This document shows positions 36,144 to 49,500 of a stretch of 64,000 nucleotides of DNA, in pieces; position 1 is the stretch's first letter; every line of letters starts with the position of its first letter. The position numbers were made by a program, and so were the translations under genes. The stretch comes from Monarcha castaneiventris obscurior (Eukaryota > Chordata > Aves > Passeriformes > Monarchidae). The stretch lies in contig JAMPIT010000174.1 in NCBI GenBank assembly GCA_026261815.1, positions 4,960,001-5,024,000 on the forward strand. Reading direction: 5' to 3'. The notes below the pieces were generated by a model that was not told the origin of the DNA, made no database searches, and saw only the letters and a list, made by a program, of their open reading frames with translations.

Positions 36144-39059
36144 TCTTATCATAATGTCAAGCATTTCCAAATAAATATTTATGGACTTCAAAAAATTGAA
36201 TTATGTAAATGACGTTCAATAAATTGTGAAAAGATGTATTATTCTCCACACTGTGTAGTGTACCTCTTCTTCAAAAAACTTCTTTTCAACTGATACTGTG
36301 AGCTTGATAAAGCCCAAGACTTCCACTGGAGCCATCACGGTTTAATTACATGGCAATATGTGTACTCCAAATATTTCTAAAATGGGTAGAATTTGCAATG
36401 TAAATACATATCAAAATAGCTACATGACCTGTGCAGTAGCCAGTTTTCAGAGCTATATAGCAATCCCATCCAGAAAACATCAAAATGGTCTAAAGGGAAA
36501 AAAAATAAAAAAAAACAAACAAACAAAAAAAAAATAAAAGCCAAACAAAAAAACCCACTAAGAAATCTCTTTCATTTGTACACATTATGCTGAAAGACCA
36601 GGACCCAGCACATGCAGGGCCAAATACCACCAGTCCACAGTCCTCATTACTCTGGGCTGCCTGCAGTCTGCATTGCATCGAGTCCCATAAGATCATTTGC
36701 TATTTTACAAGGCAAGAGGAATTTCAACCATAAGGAATATGGATTTTAAAAATAGGAGACATTTTAGAAAGAGGTGTGTACTGATTTTAACAGCAATGTT
36801 GAGATGCAATGCATTTGGGAAACATTCTGAGTAGAGCATTTTTTTAATTCAGAAAAAAACAGTAAAATCAAGACTACAAAAGGTGCAGATTTTGCTATAA
36901 ATATATGCATACTTCACATACCCTCCAGAAGACAGAACAGCCAGCATTTTTTAAACCAAGGCATGTGCCTGACTTCATCCTTAAAGTGGGGTCTGTTTTT
37001 AGAAGAGATCTGAACACTCAGTTTTACCAACTTCAGCAAAGAAGCTGAGAATAGGCAAAGTAACCTATTACTCTGGAAAACGCAGGCCATTATACATCTT
37101 CTCTAAAAATTTCATTACATTAAAAAAATCTTAGCTAATCAAACACATACAAGAAGTGTGTGCAGGGTGACTCATGCTTTCCTCTGCATTGTGCTGGCAG
37201 AAAATGGAGCTGGTGGGGGCAATGCCTTCCCTGTCTCAGTGCAATGCACTCATCTGGCAGCTGTGGTGGACTCCAGCCACCCCAAATTCTGGCAGGGGAA
37301 CAGGCAGGGTGTGCCAGGACCATGCTTTATGCAAGCCAGAGGAAGCATTGCAGCAAGAAGAGGTTGTGATTTTCTACAGGGCACAGATCTTGTTACCAAC
37401 ATCACTTATCTTGGTACCCCACCACTTTGTTTTTCTTGGCAGAGGTTGAATGCCTCATAAAGCCATGCTCATTTTGACACAGGTTCTAAAAGGCATACAT
37501 TAGACTTGTATCTATAATAGATAAAAAAAGGACCTTCATAATCAGATTATGTTTGCTGTGATAATCACAGTCCTCAATTATACAACTGTATATAAAATAC
37601 CTAATGTTTCAAGAAGTAACATTTTTCAACATTAAATTAATCTTGCTAAAAATACAGTATGCTTCCTGCAATTTCTCTCTATATGTCAGAAGAGTAATGC
37701 TGTATTTATAGCAAAGATACTTCCATTAAATCTTTCAATCAGCTAGGGACTGAGATAATTGGCAAAATTCTCTTCACTGCTATTTAGTCAGCTGGCTTTA
37801 AACCACAGTTAAACTTTACAACAGTGTTTCTCAACCACTCTAGTTTTATTTGATGTTATTATATCTGTCAATCTTGAACAGGAAGATGCAGAGAGAATTG
37901 AGAAAGTCTTTGTTTCCCTGATCATTCTGAAACTCATCAAGGTGGCAAGTATAAGGAATGGGGAAGGGAATCTGAGAAAGAAAATATTAGTTACGACTGA
38001 TAGAAAAGTCTTCAGTTGCCCTCACTGCACTGTTTCCTATCTACCATTCCACATAACAATACATCCCCATGGCACAGGCGCTCAACATAAGGTCAGCTGT
38101 CTGTGGAGAAGAGTGTACCTGGAGATGCAGGACTATGCAAGGACATTGTCTGGAGAAAAAGCACTTTCAGTCCCAATCAGCTGTGTTCAGGAGCAATGGG
38201 TGACAAAGGGGTGATGCAGAATATTTAAACTTGTGGCATGAGGTTTACCAGGATTTTTTGTCTCTCATGCTGTATTTGCAGTGGAATCCATAGCAGTGTC
38301 AACCCCTGTTTCTTGGTAAATACCTTGCAGGATAAAGGGTTTGGACAGATTTTTACAGTTGTAAATCAAAAAAGGTACAAAAATGGGTGCATGATTTTCC
38401 ACTGATTATTTTTACGGGCTATTGGACCTCCTGAAATGCAGCTGCTTGATCAGACATTTTTAGTCTAAACACTTATGGAAATTATGTGGAAAAGCATTCT
38501 ACATTTTCACATAGCAGTGATTGCAAGAAAAAATGATGACCTTTTTCCTCCAAAATGATATACAGAATGGGAACCATCTTACCTGGTTTTAGCTATCACA
38601 AATTTAGGCATTTACTTTATTTAAGATTCACCCTACAAACAAGAGAAATACTGGAGAACTTCCAGACAAAGATTCTCCATCCTAAAATTATTGGCAAAGA
38701 TGACTAGTGCAGAGCGAGCTGGTTTTCCCTATTAGGAGCACAAGTGGGAGGTAGGAGGATTTATATGCTGTTTAAGTATTTTCATAAGGTACAAATCTTC
38801 ACCACAAAAACTATTAAGAGAGGCCAGCTGGAAACATTCCTGCCTAATATTTTAATATGGATTTCCCCAAGAGGAAATGTTTCACCATCACTTAAGTAAT
38901 TTGAAAACCTCTTGTTTGAAAAGAAACATGAGGAGGAAAAAAAGTGATTTTGCGATGCATTCCAATAATAAAATTCTTAATTAATGGGATAAAAGCTTGA
39001 TTGCACATACACAGAGGAACAAAGAGGCACAAAGGTAGGAAAGGGAGTTCAAATTACAC
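36144..39059. other. Unique sequence with an A-rich tract
   Basis: No gene or known repeat apart from an A-rich tract at 36,497-36,554. Three overlapping plus-strand frames near 37,158-37,460 (up to 100 codons) lie in locally GC-richer sequence and have no known domain. Confidence 0.5.
36497..36554. repeat. A-rich (CAAA/TAAA) low-complexity tract
   Basis: AAAAAAATAAAAAAAAACAA then CAAAC units and further A runs. It could be an expanded old poly(A) tail; no retroposed body was recognised next to it. Confidence 0.8.
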
Positions 39060-39985
39060 TCTGCCCCACCTCATGGCAGCCCCATCTTAGCCATCAGGCC
39101 ATTGAAGGCCCATCTCCTCATCCATGAAGGACTCAAGGACTCAAGGACAAGGACTCAAGACAGTGGAGAAACCCCAATAACCCAGTCAGAGAAATAGCCC
39201 CCACCCAGCTCCTCCAAGACTGCCACAGGAGTGCCTCAGTGTCATGGACTGGGGACATTCATCCCCATGAGGCAGTAGGAGCTGCTCTCCAGGTCCCTCA
39301 CCACTCTGCGGGGGCCACTGCCTAGGGCAGGAGATACACTGTGAAATGCAGAGGAAGAGCATTGCAGGATTGCATAGCACTGATGGGATGTTTAGGGCAG
39401 GAACCAGAGGTGGAGAAAGGGAAGGATCAAGGTGATTTGGGAAGGAGCACACATAGAAAGATAGAAGAGTAAGGGGATAAAAGGGATTAGTTATGTATGT
39501 ACAGGGGCTGGTCAGCACACTCATCTGTCTGTGTCCTCCACCCCATCAGTGAAATCTGTCCCATCCTCTTGCTGAACTTCTCTCTATCTCTTTCTCTGGG
39601 TGAGGGACTCTCTGGGGTGGGTGGGCATTGGTGCATGTGTCTCTGGGCATGAGGTGGGAGGAAGGGGAGAGTGGTAACCCGGAGCAGCTTCTGCATGAAC
39701 TGTGTGGCCAGGCCCAGTTCCAGGAGCGAGGCCCAGTGGGTGGGTGGTGTGTGTGTGTGTGCCATTGCAGGTGTGTGTCAGAGCATCTGTCCCAGCAGCT
39801 GGAATGAAGCCACAGCCTTGGGGGCTCATGCCTCCAAGTGCCAGAAATGGGAGACTGGGACCCAGGGAAAGGTACTGGGTGTAAGAGCCCAGCTTCTGGA
39901 GACACACACTATGGAGACATCCATCTGCACCAGCAGACCTCCACCCTGCTCAGACAGAGAGGAATGCAGGATGAGGGAATGGGAT
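39060..39985. other. GC-richer block, possibly an unrecognised interspersed repeat or degraded LTR
   Basis: This block is clearly richer in G and C than its surroundings. It contains the small tandem array of GGACTCAA units (39,129-39,159), a pyrimidine run TCTCTCTATCTCTTTCTC near 39,580, and a GTGTGTGTGT run near 39,748. Its texture resembles an old retroviral LTR or another bird repeat, but no TATA box, polyadenylation signal or terminal TG/CA pair was placed with confidence. Several overlapping frames of 90-119 codons on both strands (39,186-39,988) give Pro/His/Ser-rich translations, consistent with GC-rich non-coding sequence. The function is unknown. Confidence 0.35.
39129..39159. repeat. 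Short GGACTCAA tandem array
   Basis: GGACTCAA occurs three times, with an extra GGACAA inserted before the last unit. Confidence 0.8.
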
Positions 39986-40194
39986 TAACATTTTCAATTT
40001 TATTCAAGGAAGATATTTCCACTGACTCAAACAAACTGATTTTTGCTTTAAAGAATATCTTCACACTGTTTTAAATGGGTTTTTCCTCCTGTTTTGAACC
40101 ACAGTATTCCCTAGGATACTAAAGATATGCTTCTATTTATTGCCTTTAGAAAACCTTACTGGTACAGATTCTAAAAGTATTCTCATCAAGAGTA
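39986..40194. other. Unique AT-rich spacer
   Basis: Nothing recognised; it may contain further decayed CR1 sequence upstream of the relic that follows. Confidence 0.35.
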
Positions 40195-40336
40195 GAAAAT
40201 GTCTGAATGCCTTTCTGAAACTACAAGTTTCAGAAGTAATTCAGACGTCATACAGAGGAAATTTTATGGCCTCAGTAACACAGTAGGACAGGTTAAATGA
40301 TCATGATGTTCCCTTCTGGCCTTAAAATTTATTAAG
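40195..40336 (+). mobile_element. Ancient CR1 3' end
   Basis: Matches the 3' terminus of an old CR1 type shared with turtles and crocodilians. Blocks in order are GAATGCCTTTCTGAAA, a GTAATTCAGACGTCATACAG block, AAATTTTATGGCCTCAGTAA, CACAGTAGGACAGGTTAAATG and the terminus TTCCCTTCTGGCCTTAAAAT. It is diverged and truncated. The insertion is likely to predate birds. Confidence 0.75.
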
Positions 40337-40420
40337 TACCTCCCATTTTTTCTGTTGATAGGTTCAGTAATACCTTCCAACTGCACAGCTCTCTGTGGAT
40401 ATTATATGGTAGCTGCATAT

Positions 40421-40505
40421 AATTACTTCCATCTTAGTACAGGAAAAACTTGGATTCAGAGGAGTTAAGTGACACCATCATCATGCAAGAGTGCACTAGA
40501 ACCTA
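40421..40505 (-). mobile_element. Possible MIR-like SINE relic
   Basis: The stretch with ATCTTAGTACAGGAAAAACT, GGATTCAGAGGAGTTAAGTG and a following GCAAGAGTGCACTAGAACC resembles the reverse complement of the conserved MIR core (the gaggaaactgaggc...gttaagtgac...aacc pattern). It is short and diverged. MIR relics are rare in birds, so a profile search is needed to accept it. Confidence 0.35.
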
Positions 40506-42724
40506 CATTAGACCTTAGATTTATTGAGTGACCATTCTATGTGCGGTCCATCAGACTCCCAGCTTCTCCCTATCTAGTTAATTCCAGTGTTCCTTTTTCT
40601 TCCCTTCAGTAAAATAACAGCAATATCACCTTCTTATTTCTATAAATCTATAAACTACTGTCAACAGTGATTTCAGCTCATGTGGAATTTCTTCAGCTAT
40701 TTCTAAGCAAACTACCATGGACAACATTAGCTGTGTAGCAGCTGTAAAAGGGAGCTAATTGCAAAATAATTACCTTAGCATTTAAAAGACACTGTTTGCA
40801 TCCTCTGCTGCCATACCTGGTACAGAGGCATGAGACCTGTACCAAGTACCTCCACCAAAGCCAGAAGAGGCTTTCAGACTGCATTCAAGCTGTAACTACA
40901 CACATTACAGTGTACAGGTACCCCAAGTGCAGCTGTGAACATCCACTGCAGGTTTTTATATTTCATGTGCACCTGACACATATAATGGGATGTTCGTGGA
41001 TTCTTCTGGAGATAGGATCATAACTTGCATGTGCACCAATCTTATCTTTGATTGTTATTCTGGATGAAAGTATTTACATTTTAAATGATGCATACTCATT
41101 CAACATAACAAAATAATTATGACAATACTCTTCATAATAAATTGTAGTGAGCAAAAAATTAGAATTTGAAGTTTGAGGTATAAAGTAAATTGGATATTAA
41201 TAATTAAGCTAATAAAAGATTGAAGAACAATTTTTACAGATAGTTTAATAAATATATTTCATGTGTAATCTCTCAGGAGAAACTTAAAAACATATCGAAT
41301 GGAAACGCCCTGATGTGGCTTGAGATTCTCCTCTCCAGCTGAATTCAAGGGCTGATTACAATGACTTGTTTTTCAAATCAGCTCTGCCCCTTTCTCCATT
41401 TTACTCCATACCTACAGAAGTTTTTGGGGAGAGATGATAAGATAATGTACACAGAATCGATAGCACTGCACAGGTGAGAGTGAGAACAATGAGCAGCTCT
41501 TTCAGTGAGCTCTCCCGGCAGCAGCCTGCAAGCAGTGCCTGAGTAAAGATGCAGAAATCAAAAGAACTGAGAAAATACACTAAAGAAGTTGCCTCCTTCA
41601 TAGCAACGCCAAATGTGAAGTGCATCCACCCCCAGAAAATGTATTCATCACACATAGAGCCATGGACTGCATGACTTGTAACAGCTGTAAAAATGTCTTT
41701 CCATCCTGCAGGTAGGAGATTGTACATCATTGTTTTGCACATAGACCTGGGGTGCTCTGCAGCCTGCCCAAGTCCTACCAGGCATCTTATATCTTGCTAA
41801 GTGCCAGACAGTAAACCTACTTGCTGACCTTCCTAACCCCACCCAGTCCTTCAATCTTGTTAGATCCTTCTCTATTTCATATCAGTTGTGCATGCTCAGA
41901 AATACCTTTTTTAGCAGAAATGAGCACCTGTTACCCAGCTGGGGACTTGTATGTAGACAAAGAGGCACTTGGTTTCTGTCTCAATCCTCGAGAGAAACAA
42001 AATTATTAGAGGTGGTCAGAGATGTGAGTAACTTTACATGACTTTGTAATGACCACTGCAGGCCTAATAATCTATACATAACATCATTTGCTATATCCCT
42101 TCTCAGGTACCTCTTTTCCAAGGTCAAAAGTGCTAGGTTACTTGTATCCTCTTACATAGAAATCAATCCCTGCCTTTGTTTTTTGTTGGGTTTTGGAGAA
42201 TTTTTTTTTATGTGCTTCATATTATATACCCTGCTAATGTTATTCTGAGACCTTTTTAATATATACCTATACATTTTCCATGGACAGAAAAAGGAGTATA
42301 TATTGATTGCAATAATCACAGCAAATCACTTATCCTTTGCTTTTAGCTTTGCTCTTTTAATTTGATTTCCCTTATGTGTGTTTTTTCCTTATTTGTGCTA
42401 TTGTTTTTCTTTTAGTCCAGGATCATTAGCTTCCACTGGAGTGTACTGATCTGCAAAGGGAACCTGCTTTGCCATTCTCAAGTACAGAACTCATGCCAGA
42501 AGAGGCAACTAGTGATCTTCTTTCACCCAGAAGAGACAAAGTGCAAAATAAAACTCCTTGACTTTAGTTTTTCTAAGAAATATAGCTTCACACACATCTT
42601 CCTACATTAATTGGTCCTAGTTATTGGTCTTAAAAACTGAGGAAAGGAAAAGCATGAGTTTTGCTATTTTTTCCATTTTTAACTATATGATATGCTTTAT
42701 AGAGATGTGGCGCTCAGATAGGTG

Positions 42725-42730
42725 AGAGAA

Positions 42731-42763
<33 letters not shown>

Positions 42764-42789
42764 TGCAGGCTAGAAGAGGAGGAAAGAGG
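42725..42789. repeat. GAA/TTC microsatellite and purine tract
   Basis: About a dozen GAA triplets with an AGG interruption, then a purine-rich extension GAAGAGGAGGAAAGAGG after a short TGCAGGCTA break. All purines lie on the plus strand, so mirror-repeat triplex structure is possible in principle. Confidence 0.9.
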
Positions 42790-43659
42790 ATTCTATGTTT
42801 TTAATACATTATTTAAATCTTTTACATATATTGCAAATTTTTCCTTTTATTGAAGCAAGCTTTGGCTTTATAAAGTAATGATTCTGTGAAGGATTAATGT
42901 GGAAGAATTTTGCATTTAAACTCAATTTTCTTACTTGTACCAATATATGAGTTGATTGCAAATCAGACCAAAGAATTGTATAGAAGTGATTCAGAGGAAG
43001 CAGGGAGAGGAATGGCCAAAAAGGATTTTGGCAAGCCCTAAATGCCTGGAAAGACAGATAGCATACCTGACACAATTAGCACGGGCATCTCAGCATAGAA
43101 ACTTCAGTTGTCTTTGGTGGCGAGGATTTTTGCCAGTTGTCTCCTCCTTTACCCTCAAGGGGAAAAAAATCATAAAATCAAAGTATTAACATATTTGTTG
43201 AATGAGGCACATAATTCTGTCTTTCACTGCACTCCATTTCTCATAAGGCACATAATCTATTCTCAGATTTCCCAGCTGAATGCAGCTCTGAGCTTGTGGA
43301 AAGGATTACAGAATTTCATTTGAATACAAGCTAGTAGTTTTGTTTTGTGCCTGGTATGATTACTGAAATCACAATGTGTTCCTTTTTATGCATGGAGCAG
43401 ATTTATACCAGCGTATACAGAAAAGGCTTTCTCTGCCATTGGCAGTGAAGAATATCATCTGGAGCATCTCCTAAGGCCACACAGTTGAGGTACACCTGTT
43501 ATTACATGTTATATTCTTTCTCCACTGCTATAAAACACGAGGTCTATATTTTCACATGTGCTTAAACTAATGATAGATGAGTCATATTCCAAATTACTGT
43601 TGTGGAAAGCCAACCCCCAGGCACCAACCCATTTTCATGCAAGCATGCCAAAATGAGAT

Positions 43660-44035
43660 TATATCCTTGAGCCAAACTGCGATTAAAAAGGCCCTTAAAA
43701 ACACTAATAATTCTGACTTAATCAGTGATTATTGCTCTTTTTAAATGGAGTTTAAAATTTGTGCAGTGGCTCTGAGTTTCACTTTTTGTTAAATCAAGCA
43801 CTGTTTTTGCCAGAATTGAAAACCTGTCACGTTGCAATAGCACCTCAAGTGCATAAGTACGGCCTAAAAATTGAGCATGTGTAGCTTTAACATGAGGACG
43901 GGAATTAATTGCTCTTTTGCTGTAATATCTGGGGAAGCTGAAGGCAATTCAGATTTCTGTGTGCCACTACAATAGTGCCACCACAATTAGTTTCAACCAA
44001 ACTAATCATCCTTCTCCTGGCCTCATTTCCAAGGC
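43660..44035. other. Candidate conserved non-coding element
   Basis: Repeat-free with clustered homeodomain-type cores: CACTAATAATTCTGAC, TTAATCAGTGATTATTGC, GGGAATTAATTGCTC, CCACAATTAGTTTC and CAAACTAATCATCC. Stops in every frame argue against coding. Of the candidate elements this one has the strongest motif clustering. Conservation has not been tested. Confidence 0.32.
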
Positions 44036-46505
44036 TATATAAAACCCCTGAGCATGACACAAGTCATGCAGCAGAATTCAAGTGAAGATGGTACTGAAAG
44101 ATGAGATTCATGAAAGAATTATTTATTTCAGAAATTATAGTTTGGTAGGGTGGGTTTAACTCAACAGGACATTCCACAAGAAGATATTTCTATAGAAATC
44201 TCTCTCTTTCTTTTGTCATGTCTTTAAATTAAGTTTAAAGTCTTGCATGGCTCAAAGTAATGTACACAAAATAAGTAGGCAAGCAGCTGCAAACATTATA
44301 GAGGGAAAGAAAGGATGTCATGTTGCTAAACAAAGATGTGACATTTGCTGGAAAGAGAAGAAAATAGAAAGAGCAGAAATACTACAACCCAACAGGATTC
44401 CTGATTTTACATTTTTCTTCTCTTCTACTTTCATTCCACTTGCACATGGGATGGATGCCAGAGATGCATCAAACCGTCCAAGTATAATTTAAGTAGTCAG
44501 GGAACAGATGTTCACAACAGTTTCTGGTCAGTGCAGGGATTTTACTACCTGCCCACAAGGTTCTACCCACTGTGAAAACTGTATTTCTGGAAGATGTACT
44601 ATATCAGTTTATATCAAAATACATGTGTTCTGTAAGGTTGAATGACCCTAATCGACTACCAATGTAATACAATATCTCCTCCCTTCCTCTCATCCTCCCT
44701 TTCTCTAAGACTGGATAGAAGATACTTACACAGGCCAATATTATAATGCGGACTTCAAATGCTCAAATACTTTAGGAATTTGACTTTGAACATTGGTGAC
44801 TTCCTACAGAGTGAACAGGTGGGAGAATGCTGGAAACTGAAGGTGAGCAACAGTTCTCCTTCCCTTCTCCCTTGTACATGCAGCAAAGGTCACTACTTTA
44901 ATCCACACTTTCAAAGGAAGAAGACTGTGCCAGGTCCAGAACTCTACCAAAACTTTTTCCGTTTTATCATTTTTCCAAAAAAGTAAGAAAAATGGTAATT
45001 TCTCTAAGTTGATCACCAAGGTGTATTGATTCTTTTCATTTAAGAGGGAAAGGTAACCAAATACATTGATGGGATTTAACTTATCAGGATTTATATACAG
45101 AGAGACATGACTGGAAATGGTAAAAGAGAGAAAAAAAACCCTCAGACCTACAAAAGGGTGACTGGAAATACGACAGTTAATGAATCAAATTTATTACTTC
45201 AGCAACATAAAAGATTTACTGTTCATTAGGGTTAAACTTAAGCAGCAACATCTATAGCCCACATATACATACTTTTGCTAGTTTTATGTAGGTTAGCACC
45301 AGTGGAATAACTGTATTAGTGGATCTTTTTATCTGAAGTTTTTTCCAGCTACCCTGGAGCCCACAACAAGAATGTGCTATCATAACAGCACTGCCAGCAG
45401 AATCCAAGAAAGGCAATTTTAGGCTAGCTGTGGTTTCTCTAAACATGCCACAGTATAGCTGTGGCCTTGGCCTTCACTGCAGAAGGCAAAATTCAAATCT
45501 CCATTGTAATAATACCCGTGGTGTGTTTGAGGGTATATTTGACTTGTTTAAAACATTTTCTTTAAGAAGAAAAATGGTTTTGGACTAATTCTGGCAGAAC
45601 TTCTGGAAGAAGCCAAGATTTTGCATTTTCTTCAACAAGAAAAGAATCAAGACATTGTCTGCTATGATGCATGTATGAATCACAGCGCAGAGAGACCTCA
45701 GAGGCAATGGAAGGGGATTTACCAAGACCAAAGGGGACACTACAGTTTTTTTCTTAGCTACCAATACAATGTTAACTGGAGTAAAGCTCAGAAGCAAGAA
45801 CTCATTGGCTGAGACACACTGGGAAATATAAGACCTGTATATAAAATTACTGTTTTTCTTATTTTAACTTCCAGTCTGTGATCTCTATTTGCTTAGAGCT
45901 TTATTTTTAAAAGTGAAGTTCCATTCAAATAAAACAAGACAATACTGATTTTCAAAACTTCCTGGTCTCTTTGAAGAGGTAACATGGAGCCAGTCTGGAT
46001 ATATTGACCTCACATCTGTGGCCTGCTTTGTGCCACCATCTCAGCCAAGAAAATACAAACAAGCTAAGACTAATAACCTACTATCTTAGTTTAGGAATAG
46101 TATGCTTATCAAATTGCATACAAATGGAAGATCTCTTTTGTAAGTCCACTGTTTTGACCAGAAGGACAATATAATATTGCCTTATGTCATTAGCCCTATG
46201 TGGTACATATGTTCTTTCATGTCTAGGAGATCCCTTAAAATAGTCCTGAAACAAGTGGTCTGGTTGGATCTCCAAGCACTATCTTTTCATACTAGACCTC
46301 TGTGAAGAAATAAAATAATCATAATAAATAAAGCTTTCACTATTTTTCCACTGTCAAAAAAGCAACGAGAGACTGTTCTTTCTCTGCTTAGACCAAAGCT
46401 CCTGAAATGACTTGGAAATACAAAGCAAAGTAAAACTATGTAGGCTTTATTTTGTCCAGCACAAAAAAAAAATCTTCAAATATGCTGGCTAGGTAGTTAC
46501 AAATG

Positions 46506-46520
46506 AAAAAAAAAAAAAAA
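46506..46520. repeat. Poly-A run
   Basis: Fifteen consecutive A residues, with GAAAAGC following. No retroposed body was recognised upstream. Confidence 0.8.
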
Positions 46521-49500
46521 GAAAAGCAAAACACTGAGCAAGATCCTTCTTTCCCTGGTTAAAATGCACTAACGCTCAGATGTTGTGTAAATGGTTCCAC
46601 ACCATCTGGCAGCTATAAAGGGAAAAACAAACCATCATTTGCAGGTTACTGTACTTCTCACGTTTTTAACAATGTACCACAGCGTACTAATTGTCACAAC
46701 ACACAGCACAATGTACAAAATATTTAAAGTGCAGTATGTTACCTCTCATTCATATTTATGCTACATAGCTCAGGAATGCACTTACTTTGTGTGCCATTGC
46801 TATTCCGTGTGTTGCCTGGCTGTGTAGATTACATAGGATATAGAAGACAGAGTGCATTATACAGAAATTACACTCTTTCCACAACGCAGCCTTGCACTGC
46901 ACCACAGATGATAATCACAGCAACTCCTTCCACCATGACGATACACGGACCCTGTCACCACCTCATAGCCTGCTCCAGCACTCCCACAGACTGCAGCCTA
47001 TCCTGCAATTGTTCCCACTGGATCCCTGCAGAACTGCAGAGACATCCACAGAGCCGGCTCCCTCAGCTCTTGGCTAAACCCTGGGTCTAATAAGAATCAA
47101 CAGATTAGTTTAGGATGTGCCATTCTCTCTCTGAGACAGCCTTGCAACCATTCACCTGCTTCAGTGATGCTGAAAATAGCCCCAGGATACCTGCACCTAT
47201 ATTTTTCCCCATCCAGACATGGGGAGACATGTTTCCCTGTCTGCCTTGCTTGATTATGGTGGTCCTTGGGAGGACCAGTGTCTGGGGAAAGGAGCCAGGA
47301 AAGAAGCAACCACAGACTATGCAGGGTTTCATGTTTGCAGCTCCCTGGGTTATTTTTGAAGCCAGCCAGAATGGCAGCACAGCCCTCTGTTTCTCTGCAA
47401 ATACATGCCTGTCCCTATAGAGTTCCACTGACAGAAATTTAGAAAGGGCAAGTAAGGGGCATTACTCATGGCCTAGAAACAGTGACAAGCAGGACCTTTC
47501 CAGGACCTGGTGCATCCATAGTCTTAGAAATGAGATGGTAGCAAATTATTCCTCGCATCCTCTTTCAGTAGCTCTCACATTTTTATAAATCACAGTCTCC
47601 ATCAGATGTAGCTAAATTGGGGGAAAATTTTTAAAGATTTCTGTCTTCCTGGTTGACATCCAGTAGACCTCTTTTTTCCTACGGAAGGCATCATTAAACT
47701 TACACAGCCAGACAAGTTAGCATGTGTCATGTAGTCTGGGATAGCTTTCCATACATATCTTCTCAGCCCACACCAAGGCAATTAGCTATTTTAACCTTCT
47801 TTCTCTGAAAGTTTACATTATGGAAATGTCTTGCTCTATCAATTGGAGAAATACACTCAGTATCGTCTTCCCCAGCAGACTCTTATGCCTTCTGTTATCA
47901 CAGTTTTTCTCTCATCTTTCACTCCTCTACCAAATGCAGACTTCAAGCCTACTCCCGCTTTTTCCTCATCCGCTATCCATCCTACGCCCCCTCCTTCAGT
48001 TCAGTAGGGTTTTTCCTTCATTATATGTGTATGCTACCCAGCAGGCTCAGCCACAGAGCGAAGCTGGCATCTCACAAGGTCCTGCCTCTGCCTTCTGTAC
48101 ATCTTCATTACACTGAGAAATAAATTATCTTGTTAGTTACATTATTACATTATAAGTTGACAAGTAAATCTTATTATAAAAGTGTAATGATACAATAAGA
48201 TATTTTATTCATGCATTTAGCCCTCACTCTCTGACACTTAATTATATCTACTGCTGCATGGTGATCTGAAACATTAATTTGAAAAATCAACTAGAATCCT
48301 CCATAATAGACTGATTTCCTGCCACGCTCTTAGGGTTCTCTTTTAACATACACTGAAATTGCTTTAAACATGTCCAGTGAACCTTAGAAGAGCTTGACAG
48401 GAATGGAAAAAAACAGAGACTGTACAGGGGGTATGTTGTTAAGAACTGCAGAGAGAATCAAATCTGAACTTGTGTATAGGATGAAGTTTTGCAAGGACAG
48501 AAATGGGATCTTCCCTAACAAGAGCAACATAACACCCATGCATCTGCTCCACCACCGTACAGTGAGCACATAACCCAAGAGTGTTATGCTATTGCACAGC
48601 GCAGCTGAGGCTGCTTCCCAACTTTTCATGGTGCTTTGGCCCAGGGACCTTGGTTCCTGTGAAGACATGAATGCATGTGAGCATGCTGGCCGAGGAAGCT
48701 GTAGTGTGAGCTGGACACTGCACACCATGGAGCCCTGAGCACACCTGGGATACAGCAGATCATCCAAACTTTTCCTTTAAGGTAACCAGCACTCAGCCTA
48801 TGTTTAGATTCCCTACAACACCCCACCACCACAGTATGGATAGCCCCAGAGCTGTCTTGGGTCTCAAAAGGAAAAATAATAGGTTATTCCCCCTGCTCTG
48901 AAAGTGTACACCCCTTATCTCATGGTAGGAGCTGATGGGGCAGCCAGTGACTGCAAGGAGAGCCAGGGCCAGACATCTTGCATGTAAATCAGGCCTGGAG
49001 TCCACTTGGGAAGTAGAAGACCCATTTGATGCTCTCCAAGATCTGTAGCAGGTTGACACCACCACAGCCCCGAAGATACTCCAGGATAGAGAGTTTGACA
49101 TTTTTATTGGAGCACTGTTGTAGGGATATTTTTTTAGAAGTACTATTTACACGCACTAAGACCCTGAATCTTCCAGTACAAACATGTAAAACCCTATTAC
49201 ACAGATCTTCCCCCACCTGCCTCCCTGCACCACTGAATCATCCCGGTCTGCATCCAAAAAGAGCCCAGAATTGCTTGCAGGGATAATGGCTGCAGAGACA
49301 CACCTGCATGGAGTTACAGCTTGAAGGGGGAGGCAAGTCAATTTGATCTACAAATCTTAATGTAAAAAATATTCTGAAATTGAGAAAAAAAAATTATAGT
49401 TCCCAAACTACCTATAAGTTTTGTTCATGACACTGAGATGATCTCCAAGCAAATAATCTTCTCTCATGCCGAAAACTAGCTGACCCTGCACACTTTCAGT

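Noticed and set aside
36497..36554. Poly(A) tail of a processed pseudogene
   Set aside because: No recognisable coding or RNA-derived body lies next to the A-rich tract, and interruptions by CAAA units suit simple-sequence expansion.
39186..39988. Several overlapping frames of 90-119 codons
   Set aside because: They are on both strands and in several frames with Pro/His/Ser-rich composition, as expected of GC-rich non-coding sequence.
46758..47428. Cluster of frames of 100-110 codons on both strands
   Set aside because: They overlap each other on opposite strands, with no domain and no splice signals that fit.
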